The translations under genes and the position numbers were made by a program. From NCBI RefSeq assembly GCF_029911635.1, contig NZ_JARYTI010000010.1:62001-126000 (forward strand): a stretch of DNA of 64,000 nt. The letters run 5' to 3'. Positions 39,168-48,577 of this stretch are shown piece after piece. Each line of letters opens with the position of its first letter. The first letter of the stretch is position 1. The stretch is from Sphingomonas sp. AR_OL41. GTDB taxonomy: Bacteria; Pseudomonadota; Alphaproteobacteria; Sphingomonadales; Sphingomonadaceae. Under the pieces are notes generated by a model. That model ran no database searches. It worked only from the letters and a program-made list of their open reading frames with translations, and was not told the DNA's origin.

Positions 39168-41681
39168 TCAGAATTTGTAGCCGATTTCCAGCCCATAGGC
39201 GCGCCGTGCGCCCGGCGAGTTGAACGACCCGCCAAACTCGATCGCCGGGATCACCTCGTTGAGGTAACGCTTGTCGAGCGCGTTGTTGGCGAACACCGCG
39301 GCCTTCCAGTTATGTCCTTCCAGCCCGAGCCGCAGGTCGAGCACGCCAAAGGCATCGCGCCGCGTGACGCTGTAGTCGGCATTGCCGACAAAGGCGGGGA
39401 GGCCCAGCGCCGAGATCGGCAGCAGCGCGCTGAAGATCGTCGCCTTGGTCTGGTTCTGGACGGTGTGGAACCAGGTCGGGCCGGTGATGCGGTAATTGGC
39501 GCGGAACAGCAGGTTGATGCCATGGGCGACAGGGAATTCCTGCTGCGAGCCGAGGTTGATGGTGTAATCGGGCGTGTAGGGCGATTTGTTGCCGACCGTG
39601 TCGGGCCGCGAGCTGTTCTTCTTGATCTTCGAATCTGTGTAGTTGAAGCCGCCGAACAGCGTCCAGCCCTGCACCAACCGGACGTCAGTGTTGAACTCGA
39701 CGCCCTTGAGATCGACCCGGTCGATGTTCGACACGACGCGCAGCAGGCCGAAACTGCCGACGAAGAATTCGAAGAACTGCATGTCGCGGACCCGGGTGTA
39801 ATAGCCGGCGAGATTATAGTTGATCGGGCCGAGCTTGCCCTTGATGCCTACCTCGTACGCGCTCGAGCGTTCCTTGCGGAAATCGTCGTTGATCAGCACG
39901 CCGGCGTTGATCGGCGCGACGTTGAAGTTCTGGTTGACGATCGCCGCCGAGCCCTGGTTGTTGAACCCGCCCGACTTGAAGCCGACGCCCCAGTTGGCGA
40001 ACAGGTTAGTGTTTTCGGCGATCGTCCAGCGCGCGCTGATCTTGGGCTCGAGCTGCTTGAAGGTGCGGCTCTTCGACGGGATCGCCCCGCCGACCTGGCC
40101 GGGATTGATCGGCCCGCCGGTGAACGGGTCGGTCGCCACCGGGACCTGGTTGTCGACGTGCCGCTGCTCGACATCGTAACGCAGCGCGACCGTGAGATCG
40201 ATCGCCGGGGTCGGCTTCCAGTCGACCGAGCCGAAGCCGGCAAAGACGTTGGTGCGAAACTTGTCGGCGAACAGCTGCGAGGTCGGGTTGGACGAGTTGG
40301 GGGCGTTGTAGATCTGGTGCGTCACGCCCGCGCCGGTATCACCGCCGAGGCTGACCGCGGTGAAGCGATCGATGTGCAGATAATAGCCGCCGACCTGCCA
40401 GCTGATCGGCCCGGCGCCGGTCGAGGCGAGGCGGATCTCGGTGCTGAAATCCTTCTGGTTGCGGACCTGATATTGCGTGCCGTCGCAGGTCGTCGGCGAA
40501 TAGGCGCCGAAGGTCGAGCCGGTGGCGGGCGCGAAGATGAACGGCACCGGGATCTGGCCGATAAAGGTCGGCGGGTTGGTCGGGAAGCCGGTCAGCTTGG
40601 CGGTGGAGGCGAAGCAGGCATTGACCACCGGGGCGGCCGCCGGGTTCGCCGCAGAGATATAGCGGGCGAAATCGGCCGAGGTACCGTCAGCGGTCAGGTC
40701 GTTCTTGACGTTGCTGTACAGCGCCCAGGCGGTCAGCTTGACGCCGTCGAACTCGTGATCGAGCTTGAATGAGCCTTCGAGCGTCCTTTGGTCGTTGGTC
40801 GGCACAATGTTGGAATAATAGTTGAACGGGTGCGCGTTGACGTTCTCGTAAAAGGCGCCGCCGAAATTGGGCAGGTGGAAGACCGAATTGAAGTTGATCG
40901 AGGCGCCGTGATATTCGCCGTAACGCAGCTTGGCGTCGATCTCGGTGGCATCCCCCAGCGTCGCGACGACACGGCCGTTGACCGCCCATTCCTCATGATT
41001 GTCGATCGTGTAGTTGTTGAGATAATTGTTGCGGTAGAAGCCGTCGGTGCGGTCGTAATTGCCCGAAAGGACGAAGCCGATACCCGGGGCGAGCGGCCCG
41101 GCGACATAGCCGTTGAAGGCGCCGGTCTTCTGGCTGCCAAAGCTGCCGGTGAAGCCGCCTTCGAGATGGTCGCCGGGCTTCATCGTCTGCATGACGATCG
41201 CGCCGGCGGCGGCATTGCGACCGTAGAGCGCGCCCTGCGGACCTTTGAGCACCTCGATCTGGCGCAGCGTGCCCTGGTCCTGGTTGAGCACCGCGGTATT
41301 GGTCTTGAGGATGCCGTCGACGACCAGCGCGACCGAGCTCTCGGCGTCGCGCGCGCCGTTGAGGCCGCGGATGTTGATCTGGTTGTCGCCGGCCTCGGCG
41401 GTCGCCGAGACGATGCTGACGCCCGGGGTCAGCTTGGTGAAGTCGGTCGCGCGGCGGATGTCGGCCTTTTCGATCGACTCGGCGTTGAACGCGGTGATCG
41501 AGGCGGGAACCTGCGACAGCCTTTCGTTAGAGCGCCTTGCGGTGACGACGATCTCTCCGCTGTCGGCCGGCGCCTGCGTGGTGGTGTCTGCCGCCGGTGT
41601 GGTCTGCGCGCTTGCCGGCAGCGCGGTGATGGCGGCGGTCGCGGCGCCGCACAGAAGCCAGGCGATATTCTTGACGCTCAT
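39168..41681 (-). CDS. TonB-dependent outer-membrane receptor
   Basis: An 837-residue receptor for active uptake across the outer membrane. The signal peptide ends near ALPASAQ. A TonB-box-like region (GEIVVTARRSNERLSQVPAS) and the plug (IRGLNGARDAESSVALVVDG, GPQGALYGRNAAAGAI) follow, then a 22-strand barrel ending LEIGYKF with the terminal Phe. It is divergent from a GntR regulator, with two TTGTATACAA-type sites in between and a third before the catabolic operon. It very likely imports that pathway's substrate. Iron-siderophore uptake is less likely given this context. Confidence 0.92.
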   Translation of the reverse strand: MSVKNIAWLLCGAATAAITALPASAQTTPAADTTTQAPADSGEIVVTARRSNERLSQVPASITAFNAESIEKADIRRATDFTKLTPGVSIVSATAEAGDNQINIRGLNGARDAESSVALVVDGILKTNTAVLNQDQGTLRQIEVLKGPQGALYGRNAAAGAIVMQTMKPGDHLEGGFTGSFGSQKTGAFNGYVAGPLAPGIGFVLSGNYDRTDGFYRNNYLNNYTIDNHEEWAVNGRVVATLGDATEIDAKLRYGEYHGASINFNSVFHLPNFGGAFYENVNAHPFNYYSNIVPTNDQRTLEGSFKLDHEFDGVKLTAWALYSNVKNDLTADGTSADFARYISAANPAAAPVVNACFASTAKLTGFPTNPPTFIGQIPVPFIFAPATGSTFGAYSPTTCDGTQYQVRNQKDFSTEIRLASTGAGPISWQVGGYYLHIDRFTAVSLGGDTGAGVTHQIYNAPNSSNPTSQLFADKFRTNVFAGFGSVDWKPTPAIDLTVALRYDVEQRHVDNQVPVATDPFTGGPINPGQVGGAIPSKSRTFKQLEPKISARWTIAENTNLFANWGVGFKSGGFNNQGSAAIVNQNFNVAPINAGVLINDDFRKERSSAYEVGIKGKLGPINYNLAGYYTRVRDMQFFEFFVGSFGLLRVVSNIDRVDLKGVEFNTDVRLVQGWTLFGGFNYTDSKIKKNSSRPDTVGNKSPYTPDYTINLGSQQEFPVAHGINLLFRANYRITGPTWFHTVQNQTKATIFSALLPISALGLPAFVGNADYSVTRRDAFGVLDLRLGLEGHNWKAAVFANNALDKRYLNEVIPAIEFGGSFNSPGARRAYGLEIGYKF

Positions 41682-41728
41682 GCCATTTCCCCCTTTGGTT
41701 GACCGCGTCGCGGCCACCATCGTGATTA

Positions 41729-41753
41729 TTGTATACAAATCTGCTGTATACAA
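41729..41753. promoter_or_regulatory. Two GntR operator candidates (TTGTATACAA and CTGTATACAA)
   Basis: A perfect palindrome TTGTATACAA (41729-41738) is followed by CTGTATACAA (41744-41753), centres 15 bp apart, between the divergent TonB receptor and GntR genes. The same perfect palindrome occurs at 42488-42497 upstream of the lyase-led operon. Short GTATAC-centred palindromes are typical binding sites of FCD-type GntR repressors. The shared word at all three places makes an operator role probable. Confidence 0.8.
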
Positions 41754-41797
41754 AGCGACTCGTCAACCGTTATCGTGACGCAGGAGAAACGTCAGAC

Positions 41798-42463
41798 ATG
41801 TCGAAGGCCGCCGATCGCGCTTACCAGTTCATTCGCGGCGAGATTCTCGCCGGGACGATGCCGCCGGGCGAGCAGTTGCGCGAGGAAGCGCTGGCCGACG
41901 CCTGCGGCGTGTCGCGCACGCCGGTGCGCGAGGCGCTGCGCAAGCTCGAGGCGGAACATCTCATCCAGCGCAGCGATTCGCAGCGCAGCTTCGTCGCGAC
42001 CTTGTCGCTCGACGACATTGCCGAATCCTTCGCACTGCGCGCCATGCTCGAAGGCCATGCCGCCGCGCGCGCGACCGAACGGATCAAGCCCGACCAGCTT
42101 GCCGCGCTGGCCGAGCACAACCTTGCGATCCGCGCGGCGATCGCCGGCGAAACGCCTGATGTCGGGCTGTTTATCGACCATAATCGCGGATTCCACGCGA
42201 TCGTCACCGACGCCGCCGGCTCCGAACGATTGACCCGTTTGCTGGCCTCGATCGTCGAACAGCCGGTCGTGCTGCGCACCGCGCGGCGCTATGATCGCGC
42301 CCAACTCGAACGCTCGGTCGCCGAGCATGAGGAGCTGGTCGTCGCCTTCCGGCACCGCGACCCAGAATGGGCCAAGGCGGTGATGATCGGGCACATCCGC
42401 CGTGCCTTCCACGTCTATAGCGACGCGCTGACCGCCACACCGCGCGACAAGCGCCTGCCTTGA
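41798..42463 (+). CDS. GntR family regulator, FadR/FCD subfamily
   Basis: A 221-residue repressor. The N-terminal winged helix: AYQFIRGEILAGTMPPGEQL, ALADACGVSRTPVREALRKL. The C-terminal FCD ligand domain has SFALRAMLEGHAAARA and the metal/ligand His/Asp set in NRGFHAIV and EHEELV. FCD regulators sense organic acids or CoA-pathway intermediates. It is divergent from the TonB receptor and 51 bp upstream of the catabolic operon, with operator-like palindromes on both sides. It probably represses itself, the receptor and the operon until the substrate appears. Confidence 0.93.
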   Translation: MSKAADRAYQFIRGEILAGTMPPGEQLREEALADACGVSRTPVREALRKLEAEHLIQRSDSQRSFVATLSLDDIAESFALRAMLEGHAAARATERIKPDQLAALAEHNLAIRAAIAGETPDVGLFIDHNRGFHAIVTDAAGSERLTRLLASIVEQPVVLRTARRYDRAQLERSVAEHEELVVAFRHRDPEWAKAVMIGHIRRAFHVYSDALTATPRDKRLP

Positions 42464-42487
42464 CCGCACGCCCATCCAGTCGCTAGG

Positions 42488-42497
42488 TTGTATACAA
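42488..42497. promoter_or_regulatory. GntR operator candidate before the catabolic operon (TTGTATACAA)
   Basis: A perfect ten-base palindrome, identical to the site upstream of the TonB receptor, lies between the gntR stop and the lyase GTG. It stands 17 bp from the start codon, so a bound repressor would block the promoter or the first steps of transcription. Confidence 0.78.
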
Positions 42498-42514
42498 TCT
42501 GGTGGAGGGACGTG

Positions 42515-43417
42515 GTGCAACGCAGTGTCGAGATCGTCGAGGTGGGCCCGCGTGACGGCCTGCAGAACGAGTCGATCCATATCGCGACCGCCGACAAGGT
42601 GGCGCTGGTCGAACGCGCGCTGGCCTATGGTATCCGCCGCATTGAGGTAGCTAGCTTCGTCAACCCGCGGCGCGTGCCGCAGATGGCCGATGCCGAGGCG
42701 GTCGTCGCCGCATTGCCTGAGCGCGACGACGTCACCTGGATTGGCCTCGTGCTCAACGAACGCGGCGCGGAACGCGCGCTGGCGACCCGGATCGACCAGC
42801 TCGGCGCCGTCGCGGTGTCGACCGACAGCTTCGCGATGCGCAACCAGGGGCAGACCAGCGACGAATCGGTGGCGGTCGCGACACGCATCGCCGCGCTGGC
42901 GCACGCCGCCGGGCGCACCGCACAGGCAACCATCGCCAGTTCGTTCGGCTGCCCGTTCGAGGGCGAGGTCGATCCCGACCATGTCGTCGCCATGGCCGTC
43001 AGGATGGCCGAGGCCGGCATGGTCGAGATCGCGCTGGCCGACACGATCGGCGTCGCGGTGCCGGCGCAGGTCTCGTCGCTCGTCGCCCGCGTCGCCGCGG
43101 CGATCGCGCCGCTACCGGTGCGCGTCCATCTCCACGATACGCGCAACACCGGTATCGCCAATGTCTGGGCGGCGGTCGAGGCCGGCGCGGCGACGATCGA
43201 CGCGGCGCTCGGCGGGCTTGGCGGCTGCCCCTTCGCACCGGGGGCGGCGGGCAATGTCGCGACCGAGGACACGGTTTACATGCTGGAGCGCTCGGGCGTT
43301 GCGACGGGGCTCGACCTCCATGCGGTGATCGACGCCAGCAACTGGCTATCCGGCATCATGGGCAAGCCCTTGCCCGGACGGCTCGCCCGCACCGGCGGCT
43401 TTCCGAAACCGGCATGA
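42515..43417 (+). CDS. Hydroxymethylglutaryl-CoA lyase-like enzyme (HMGL family)
   Basis: A 300-residue TIM-barrel lyase. EVGPRDGLQNE at the start, HLHDTRNTGIANV (metal-binding HxH) and GGLGGCPFAPGAAGNVATED (catalytic-Cys loop) match the HMG-CoA lyase branch. The reaction is a retro-aldol split of a 3-hydroxy-3-methylacyl-CoA type thioester, releasing acetyl-CoA. GTG at 42515 is chosen with GGAGG six bases upstream; GTG at 42512 is equally in frame. First gene of a five-gene operon with HyuA/HyuB, CoA-transferase and amidase. That context points to a pathway product other than leucine-derived HMG-CoA. Confidence 0.88.
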   Translation: MQRSVEIVEVGPRDGLQNESIHIATADKVALVERALAYGIRRIEVASFVNPRRVPQMADAEAVVAALPERDDVTWIGLVLNERGAERALATRIDQLGAVAVSTDSFAMRNQGQTSDESVAVATRIAALAHAAGRTAQATIASSFGCPFEGEVDPDHVVAMAVRMAEAGMVEIALADTIGVAVPAQVSSLVARVAAAIAPLPVRVHLHDTRNTGIANVWAAVEAGAATIDAALGGLGGCPFAPGAAGNVATEDTVYMLERSGVATGLDLHAVIDASNWLSGIMGKPLPGRLARTGGFPKPA

Positions 43418-45495
43418 CAACGAGCTTACAGGAGCAAGCGCAGCATATGAGCTATCGTCTCGGCGTCGATGTCGGCGGCACGTTCACCGACTTTTTGCTG
43501 CTCGACGCGGCATCGGGCCGCTTCTGGCGCCACAAGACACCCTCCACCCCGGCCGACAGCTCGGTCGGCATCCTGACAGGCGTGACCGCGATCTGCGCCG
43601 ATGCCGGGGTAGACCCGGCCGGGATCGAGATATTCCTGCATGGCACCACGGTTGCGACCAACGCCGTGCTCGAGGGCAAGGGCGCGCGCGTCGGGCTGAT
43701 CGTCACGGAAGGGTATCGCGACGTGATGCAGATCGCGCGCAGCTTCGTGCCGGGCGGCCTTGCCGGCTGGATCATCTGGCCCAAGCCCAAGCCGCTCGCC
43801 GCGCTGGAGGACACCATCGCGGTCGGCGGACGCATGGCGGCGGATGGCAGCGAGGTGCGCCCGCTCGATGAGGCCGGCGCGCGTGCCGCGCTCGAAGCGC
43901 TGAAGGCGCGCGGCGTCGAGACGGTCACCATCGCGCTGATCAACAGCTATGTGAATGGCGACCACGAGACGCGGATCGGCGCGCTCGCCGCCGAGATCAT
44001 GCCCGACGTGCCGGTGTCGCTGAGCCATGTCGTGCTGCCCGAAATGCAGGAATATGAGCGCACGCTCACGACCGTCGCCAACGCCGCGGTGCGCCCGGTG
44101 GTCGGGCGTTATGTCCGCAGCCTGCGCAGCAAGCTGCGCGACACCGGCATGGCCGGCAAGATCGCGCTGCTGCGTTCCGACGGCGGCTTGATGTCGTCCG
44201 AAAAGGCCGAGGAGCATCCCGTCTCGCTGCTGATGTCGGGCCCGGCGGGCGGCGTGACCGGCGCCCTGTGGGTGGCGAAGAACGCCGGGCTGGACAATAT
44301 CCTGACGCTCGACGTTGGCGGCACCTCGACCGACGTCGCGCTGATCGAGCATGGCGAGCCGCGCCGCGTACGCACCACCGAGGTCGGCCATCTCTCGGTG
44401 CGCGCCTCGTCGCTCGACGTGAAGACGGTCGGCGCGGGCGGCGGATCGATCGCCTATGTCCCCGAACTGACCCGGGCCTTGCGCGTCGGGCCGCAGAGCG
44501 CCGGCGCGGTGCCGGGGCCGGCGGCCTATGGCAAGGGCGGCACCGCGCCGACCGTGACCGACGCCAATGTCGTGCTGGGTTACCTGCCCGAGAATCTGCT
44601 CGGCGGCACTTTCAAGCTCGACCGGCCGGCGGCGCAGGCCGCGGTACAGACGATCGCCGATGCGCTGGGCATCGGCCTGATGGAGGCGGCACGCGGCATC
44701 ATCGACATCGTCAACGAGAACATGTTCGGCGCGCTGCGCATGATCTCGGTGCAGCAGGGTTACGATCCGCGCGATTTTGCGCTGATGGGTTTTGGCGGCG
44801 CCGGGCCGCTCCACGTCAATGCGGTCGCGCGACTGATGGGCAGCTATCCGGCGGTCTCGCCGGTCTCGCCGGGCGTGCTGTGCGCGCTGGGCGATGCGAC
44901 GACGCGGATGCGCACCGAGACCGCGCGCTCCTTCTCGCGGCTGGCGCGCGACACCGACGAGGCGCAGCTCCACGCAATCCTCGACGAGATGGCGGCGCAG
45001 ACGCGCGGCGAGCTCGCCGCCGACGGCATTGCCGACAGCGACATCACCAGCCTGTTCGAGATCGACCTGCGCTATGAAGGCCAGGCGTTCGAGGTCGCGC
45101 TGACGATCGACCCCGAGGTGCTGCGCCGCGACGGCATCGCCGGCCTGACCAGCCGCTTCGATGCCGAGCATCTCCGCCTGTTCACCTTCAACATGGAGAG
45201 CGCGCACGAGATCGTGAACCTGCGCGCGGTCGCGCTCGGCCAGGCGCTCGACCTGCCCGCCGCGCGACTGGCCGAGGGCAATGGCGACCCGTCTACCGCC
45301 AAGCTGCGCGACCATGTGTTGTGGATGGACGGCGCCGAGCAGGCGGCGGTGATCTACGACCGCGCGAAGCTGCGCGCCGGGGATCGCATCGCCGGCCCCG
45401 CCATCGTCATCGAAATGGATTCGACCACGCTGATCGAGACCCGCCACGTCGCGGTCGTCGATGCGGTCGGCAACATCATGATCAACCCGGCCTGA
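43414..45495 (+). CDS. hyuA: Hydantoinase/oxoprolinase subunit A (HyuA family)
   Basis: A 693-residue ATP-binding subunit. Two actin-fold phosphate loops are visible: RLGVDVGGTFTDFLLLDAAS near the N-terminus and LTLDVGGTSTDVALIEHG centrally, with GAGGGSIAYVPELTRALRVG between domains. HyuA/HyuB pairs use ATP to open cyclic amides (N-methylhydantoin, 5-oxoproline, caprolactam) or act as carboxylases. It overlaps the lyase gene by 4 bp, and HyuB follows after 12 bp. An internal ATG (MSYRLGVDVGG) 33 bp downstream is an alternative start that fits the family better. Confidence 0.92.
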   Translation: MTTSLQEQAQHMSYRLGVDVGGTFTDFLLLDAASGRFWRHKTPSTPADSSVGILTGVTAICADAGVDPAGIEIFLHGTTVATNAVLEGKGARVGLIVTEGYRDVMQIARSFVPGGLAGWIIWPKPKPLAALEDTIAVGGRMAADGSEVRPLDEAGARAALEALKARGVETVTIALINSYVNGDHETRIGALAAEIMPDVPVSLSHVVLPEMQEYERTLTTVANAAVRPVVGRYVRSLRSKLRDTGMAGKIALLRSDGGLMSSEKAEEHPVSLLMSGPAGGVTGALWVAKNAGLDNILTLDVGGTSTDVALIEHGEPRRVRTTEVGHLSVRASSLDVKTVGAGGGSIAYVPELTRALRVGPQSAGAVPGPAAYGKGGTAPTVTDANVVLGYLPENLLGGTFKLDRPAAQAAVQTIADALGIGLMEAARGIIDIVNENMFGALRMISVQQGYDPRDFALMGFGGAGPLHVNAVARLMGSYPAVSPVSPGVLCALGDATTRMRTETARSFSRLARDTDEAQLHAILDEMAAQTRGELAADGIADSDITSLFEIDLRYEGQAFEVALTIDPEVLRRDGIAGLTSRFDAEHLRLFTFNMESAHEIVNLRAVALGQALDLPAARLAEGNGDPSTAKLRDHVLWMDGAEQAAVIYDRAKLRAGDRIAGPAIVIEMDSTTLIETRHVAVVDAVGNIMINPA

Positions 45496-45507
45496 GGAGC
45501 AGCGACC

Positions 45508-47382
45508 ATGCCCGCGACCATCGTCGAGACCAATCCCCAGCCCTTCGCCCCCACCCCGGTCGACCCCGTCACGCTCGACATCATCGAGAATGCGCTGCGC
45601 AATGCGCGTGTCGAGATGGATGCGACGCTGGTGCGCACCGCCATGTCGCCCGGCATCCGCGAACAGGGCGACGCTTTTCCGCTGATCGCCGACCATCAGG
45701 GCCGCATGATCGTCGGCCAGTTCGGCTCGTTCATCGGCGGCTTTCTCGACGGCTATCACGGCACCGTCGAGGAGGGTGACATGTTCCTGATGTCCGATCC
45801 CTATTCGGTCGGCGGCGCAATCAGCCATTCGAACGACTGGCTGGTGCTGCTGCCGGTGTTCAAGAACGGCCGGCTGATCGCCTATACCGCGATGTTCGGC
45901 CACCAGAGCGACATCGGCGGCAAGGTCGCCGGCAGCATGCCGATCACCGCGCGCTCGATCTTCGAGGAGGGCGTGCGCATCCCGCCGGTCAAGCTTTATG
46001 CCGCCGGCGTCCACAACAGCGACCTGATCCGGCTGATCATGTGCCAGACGCGCAAGCCCGACTGGTGCACCGCCGATCTCAACGCGCTGGTTGCCTCGTG
46101 CCGCGTCGCCGCGCGGCGCGTGGTCGAGATGGCCGGCCGCTTCGGCGACGACCTCTATGTCGCAGCGACCGGCGAATTGCTGGCGCGCAACCACCGCGCG
46201 ATGAAGCAGCTGATCGCCAGCTCGATCGGCGAGGCGCCGGTGAGCTTCGAGGATTATCTGTGCGACGACGGACTTGGTTATGGCCCGTACAAGATCAAGT
46301 GCACGATGTGGCGCGAGGGCGAGCGCGTGATCCTCGATTTCGCCGGCACCGACCCGCAATCGCACGCTTCGATCAATTTCTTCCTCAACGAGAACATGTT
46401 CCGCATGTTCTTCGGCATTTACATGATCATGGTGTTCGATCCCCAGATCCTGTTCAACGATGGCTTTTACGACCTGATCGACGTGCGCATCCCCGAAGGC
46501 TCGCTGCTCAAGCCCAAATTCCCCGCCGCGCTGTCGGGGCGGACGCATGCGCTGGGGCGGATCTTCGATATTCTCGGCGGGCTGCTCGGCCAGAAGACGC
46601 CGGAATTTCTCAACGCCGCCGGCTTCTCGTCGTCACCGCATCTGTTCTATTCGGGGCGCGACGCCAAGGGTGCGTGGTTCCAGCTGTTCCAGATCGGCTT
46701 TGGCGGCATTCCGGGCCGGCCACTCGGCGACGGGCCTGACGGGCACTCGTTGTGGCCGGGCTTCACCAACGTGCCCAACGAGTTTCTCGAGCGCTATTTC
46801 CCGCTTCGCATCGAGCGCTACGAGACCGAGCCGGATTCGGGCGGCGCGGGGCTGCACCGCGGCGGCAACGGCATCCACATGACCTATCGCTTCCTCGAAC
46901 CCGGCATGATCGCGATCCATGACGATCGCTGGTTCACCCGGCCATGGGGCGTCAACGGCGGCAAGCCCGGTGCGCGCGCGCGCAAATTGCTCGAACGTGC
47001 CGACGGGACGATCAGCGTCGTCGGCAACAAGGTCGAGGATGTCGAGGTTGCGGCCGGCGACCAGCTGCACTTCATCACCTGGGGCGGCGGCGGCTGGGGC
47101 GACCCGCTGGCGCGCGACCCCGATCTCGTCGCGCTCGAGGTGCGCGAGGGACTGGTCAGCGTCGCGGGCGCTCTCGCTTATGGCGTGGTGGTGCGCGACG
47201 GCGCAGTCGATGGCGCCGCCACGGCGGCACTGCGCCAGCGCATGGCCGAGGAGCGCGGGACGAGCGACGCGCTGTTCGACTTCGGCCCCGACATCGCGAC
47301 GCTGCGCACGACGTGCCTCGCCGAAACCGGCCTGCCCGCGCCGCGCCAGCCGGTGTGGCAGCATGACGATGTCGCGGCCTGA
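45508..47382 (+). CDS. hyuB: Hydantoinase/oxoprolinase subunit B (HyuB family)
   Basis: A 624-residue partner of HyuA. Family landmarks are DPVTLDIIENALRNARVEMD, SPGIREQGDAFPLIADHQGR, MFLMSDPYSVGGAISHSNDW and a glycine-rich end (FITWGGGGWGDPLARDPDLV). The B subunit carries the metal-dependent hydrolytic or lyase site, while A supplies phosphorylation. Gene spacing (12 bp before, 4 bp after) places it inside the operon. The cyclic amide or carboxylation substrate cannot be told apart from sequence alone. Confidence 0.92.
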   Translation: MPATIVETNPQPFAPTPVDPVTLDIIENALRNARVEMDATLVRTAMSPGIREQGDAFPLIADHQGRMIVGQFGSFIGGFLDGYHGTVEEGDMFLMSDPYSVGGAISHSNDWLVLLPVFKNGRLIAYTAMFGHQSDIGGKVAGSMPITARSIFEEGVRIPPVKLYAAGVHNSDLIRLIMCQTRKPDWCTADLNALVASCRVAARRVVEMAGRFGDDLYVAATGELLARNHRAMKQLIASSIGEAPVSFEDYLCDDGLGYGPYKIKCTMWREGERVILDFAGTDPQSHASINFFLNENMFRMFFGIYMIMVFDPQILFNDGFYDLIDVRIPEGSLLKPKFPAALSGRTHALGRIFDILGGLLGQKTPEFLNAAGFSSSPHLFYSGRDAKGAWFQLFQIGFGGIPGRPLGDGPDGHSLWPGFTNVPNEFLERYFPLRIERYETEPDSGGAGLHRGGNGIHMTYRFLEPGMIAIHDDRWFTRPWGVNGGKPGARARKLLERADGTISVVGNKVEDVEVAAGDQLHFITWGGGGWGDPLARDPDLVALEVREGLVSVAGALAYGVVVRDGAVDGAATAALRQRMAEERGTSDALFDFGPDIATLRTTCLAETGLPAPRQPVWQHDDVAA

Positions 47383-47386
47383 ACCC

Positions 47387-48577
47387 ATGACGGAGAACAA
47401 GGGCGCACTGCGCGGCATCCGCGTGATCGAACTCGGCCAGCTGATCGCCGGGCCGTTCTGCGGGCAATTGCTCGGCGACATGGGCGCCGAGGTGATCAAG
47501 GTCGAACCGCCCGGCGCGGGTGACCCGATGCGACAATGGGGACGCGGCGAGGACAAATTGTGGTGGGAGGTGGTCGCGCGCAACAAGCTGACCGTGTCGG
47601 CCAATCTGCGCGTGCCCGAAGGCCAGGCGCTGGTCCGCCAGCTTGCCGAGACGGCCGATATCCTGATCGAGAATTTCAAGCCCGGCACGATGGAGAAATG
47701 GGGCCTCGGTCCCGACGCGCTGCATGCGATCAACCCAAGGCTGATCATCGTGCGCGTCTCGGGCTATGGCCAGACCGGCCCCTATAGCGAGCGCGCCGGT
47801 TTCGGCGGGATCGGCGAGGCGATGGGCGGGTGGCGCTATATCGTCGGCGACCCCGACCGGCCACCGAGCCGGATGGGCATCTCGATCGGCGACAGCCTGG
47901 CGGCGACCTATGGCTGCATGGGCGCGCTCGCCGCGCTGCATGCGCGCGAGCGCACCGGGCGCGGGCAGGTGGTCGACAGCGCGCTGTACGAAGCCGTGCT
48001 GCAGGTGATGGAAAGCCTCGTCCCCGAATATGAGGTGTCGGGTTATATCCGTGAGCGCTCGGGCTCGGTGCTGCCTGGGATCGCGCCGTCCAACGTCTAT
48101 CCGTGCGCCGATGGCGAGTTCCTGATCGGCGGCAACCAGGATGCGGTGTTCGCGCGGCTGTGCAAGGCGATGGGCCAGCCCGAACTGGCCAGCAACCCGC
48201 GCTATGTCGACCATCTTGCACGCGGCATGCACCAGGAGGAACTCGACGGCCTGATCGCCGACTGGACGCGCACACGCACCATTGCCGAGGTCGAGGCGGC
48301 GATGCTCGACCATTCGGTGCCGGCGGGCACGATATTCCGCGCGCCCGAGATGCTCGCCGACCCGCATTTCGCGGCGCGCGAGGCACTGGTACCGGTCGAG
48401 ACTGAGCGCTGGGGCACGCTGCACATGCAGAACTGCTTCCCCAAGCTTTCGGAGACGCCGGGCTCGATCCGCAGCCCGGCCTCGCCGACGGTGGGGCGCG
48501 ACAACCAGAAGGTCTATGGCGACCTCGGCCTGGCGCCGGAGGAGATCGAACGCATGACGGCGGCGGGGATTATATGA
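47387..48577 (+). CDS. CaiB/BaiF family CoA-transferase (class III)
   Basis: A 396-residue enzyme moving CoA between carboxylic acids through an Asp-bound acyl intermediate. The family core begins LRGIRVIELGQLIAGPFCGQ, then MGAEVIKVEPPGAGDPMR, RNKLTVSANL and LIENFKPGTMEKWGL. The candidate catalytic Asp lies in RTGRGQVVDSALYEAVLQVM. In the operon it would activate the ring-opened acid as a CoA thioester before the HMGL-type cleavage. ATG at 47387 is used; ATG at 47369 inside hyuB is an alternative. Its end overlaps the amidase start (ATGA). Confidence 0.92.
   Translation: MTENKGALRGIRVIELGQLIAGPFCGQLLGDMGAEVIKVEPPGAGDPMRQWGRGEDKLWWEVVARNKLTVSANLRVPEGQALVRQLAETADILIENFKPGTMEKWGLGPDALHAINPRLIIVRVSGYGQTGPYSERAGFGGIGEAMGGWRYIVGDPDRPPSRMGISIGDSLAATYGCMGALAALHARERTGRGQVVDSALYEAVLQVMESLVPEYEVSGYIRERSGSVLPGIAPSNVYPCADGEFLIGGNQDAVFARLCKAMGQPELASNPRYVDHLARGMHQEELDGLIADWTRTRTIAEVEAAMLDHSVPAGTIFRAPEMLADPHFAAREALVPVETERWGTLHMQNCFPKLSETPGSIRSPASPTVGRDNQKVYGDLGLAPEEIERMTAAGII

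Noticed and set aside
43426..46548. 1,040-codon - strand frame opposite HyuA/HyuB
   Set aside because: Antisense shadow in GC-rich DNA; the + strand carries complete conserved enzymes.
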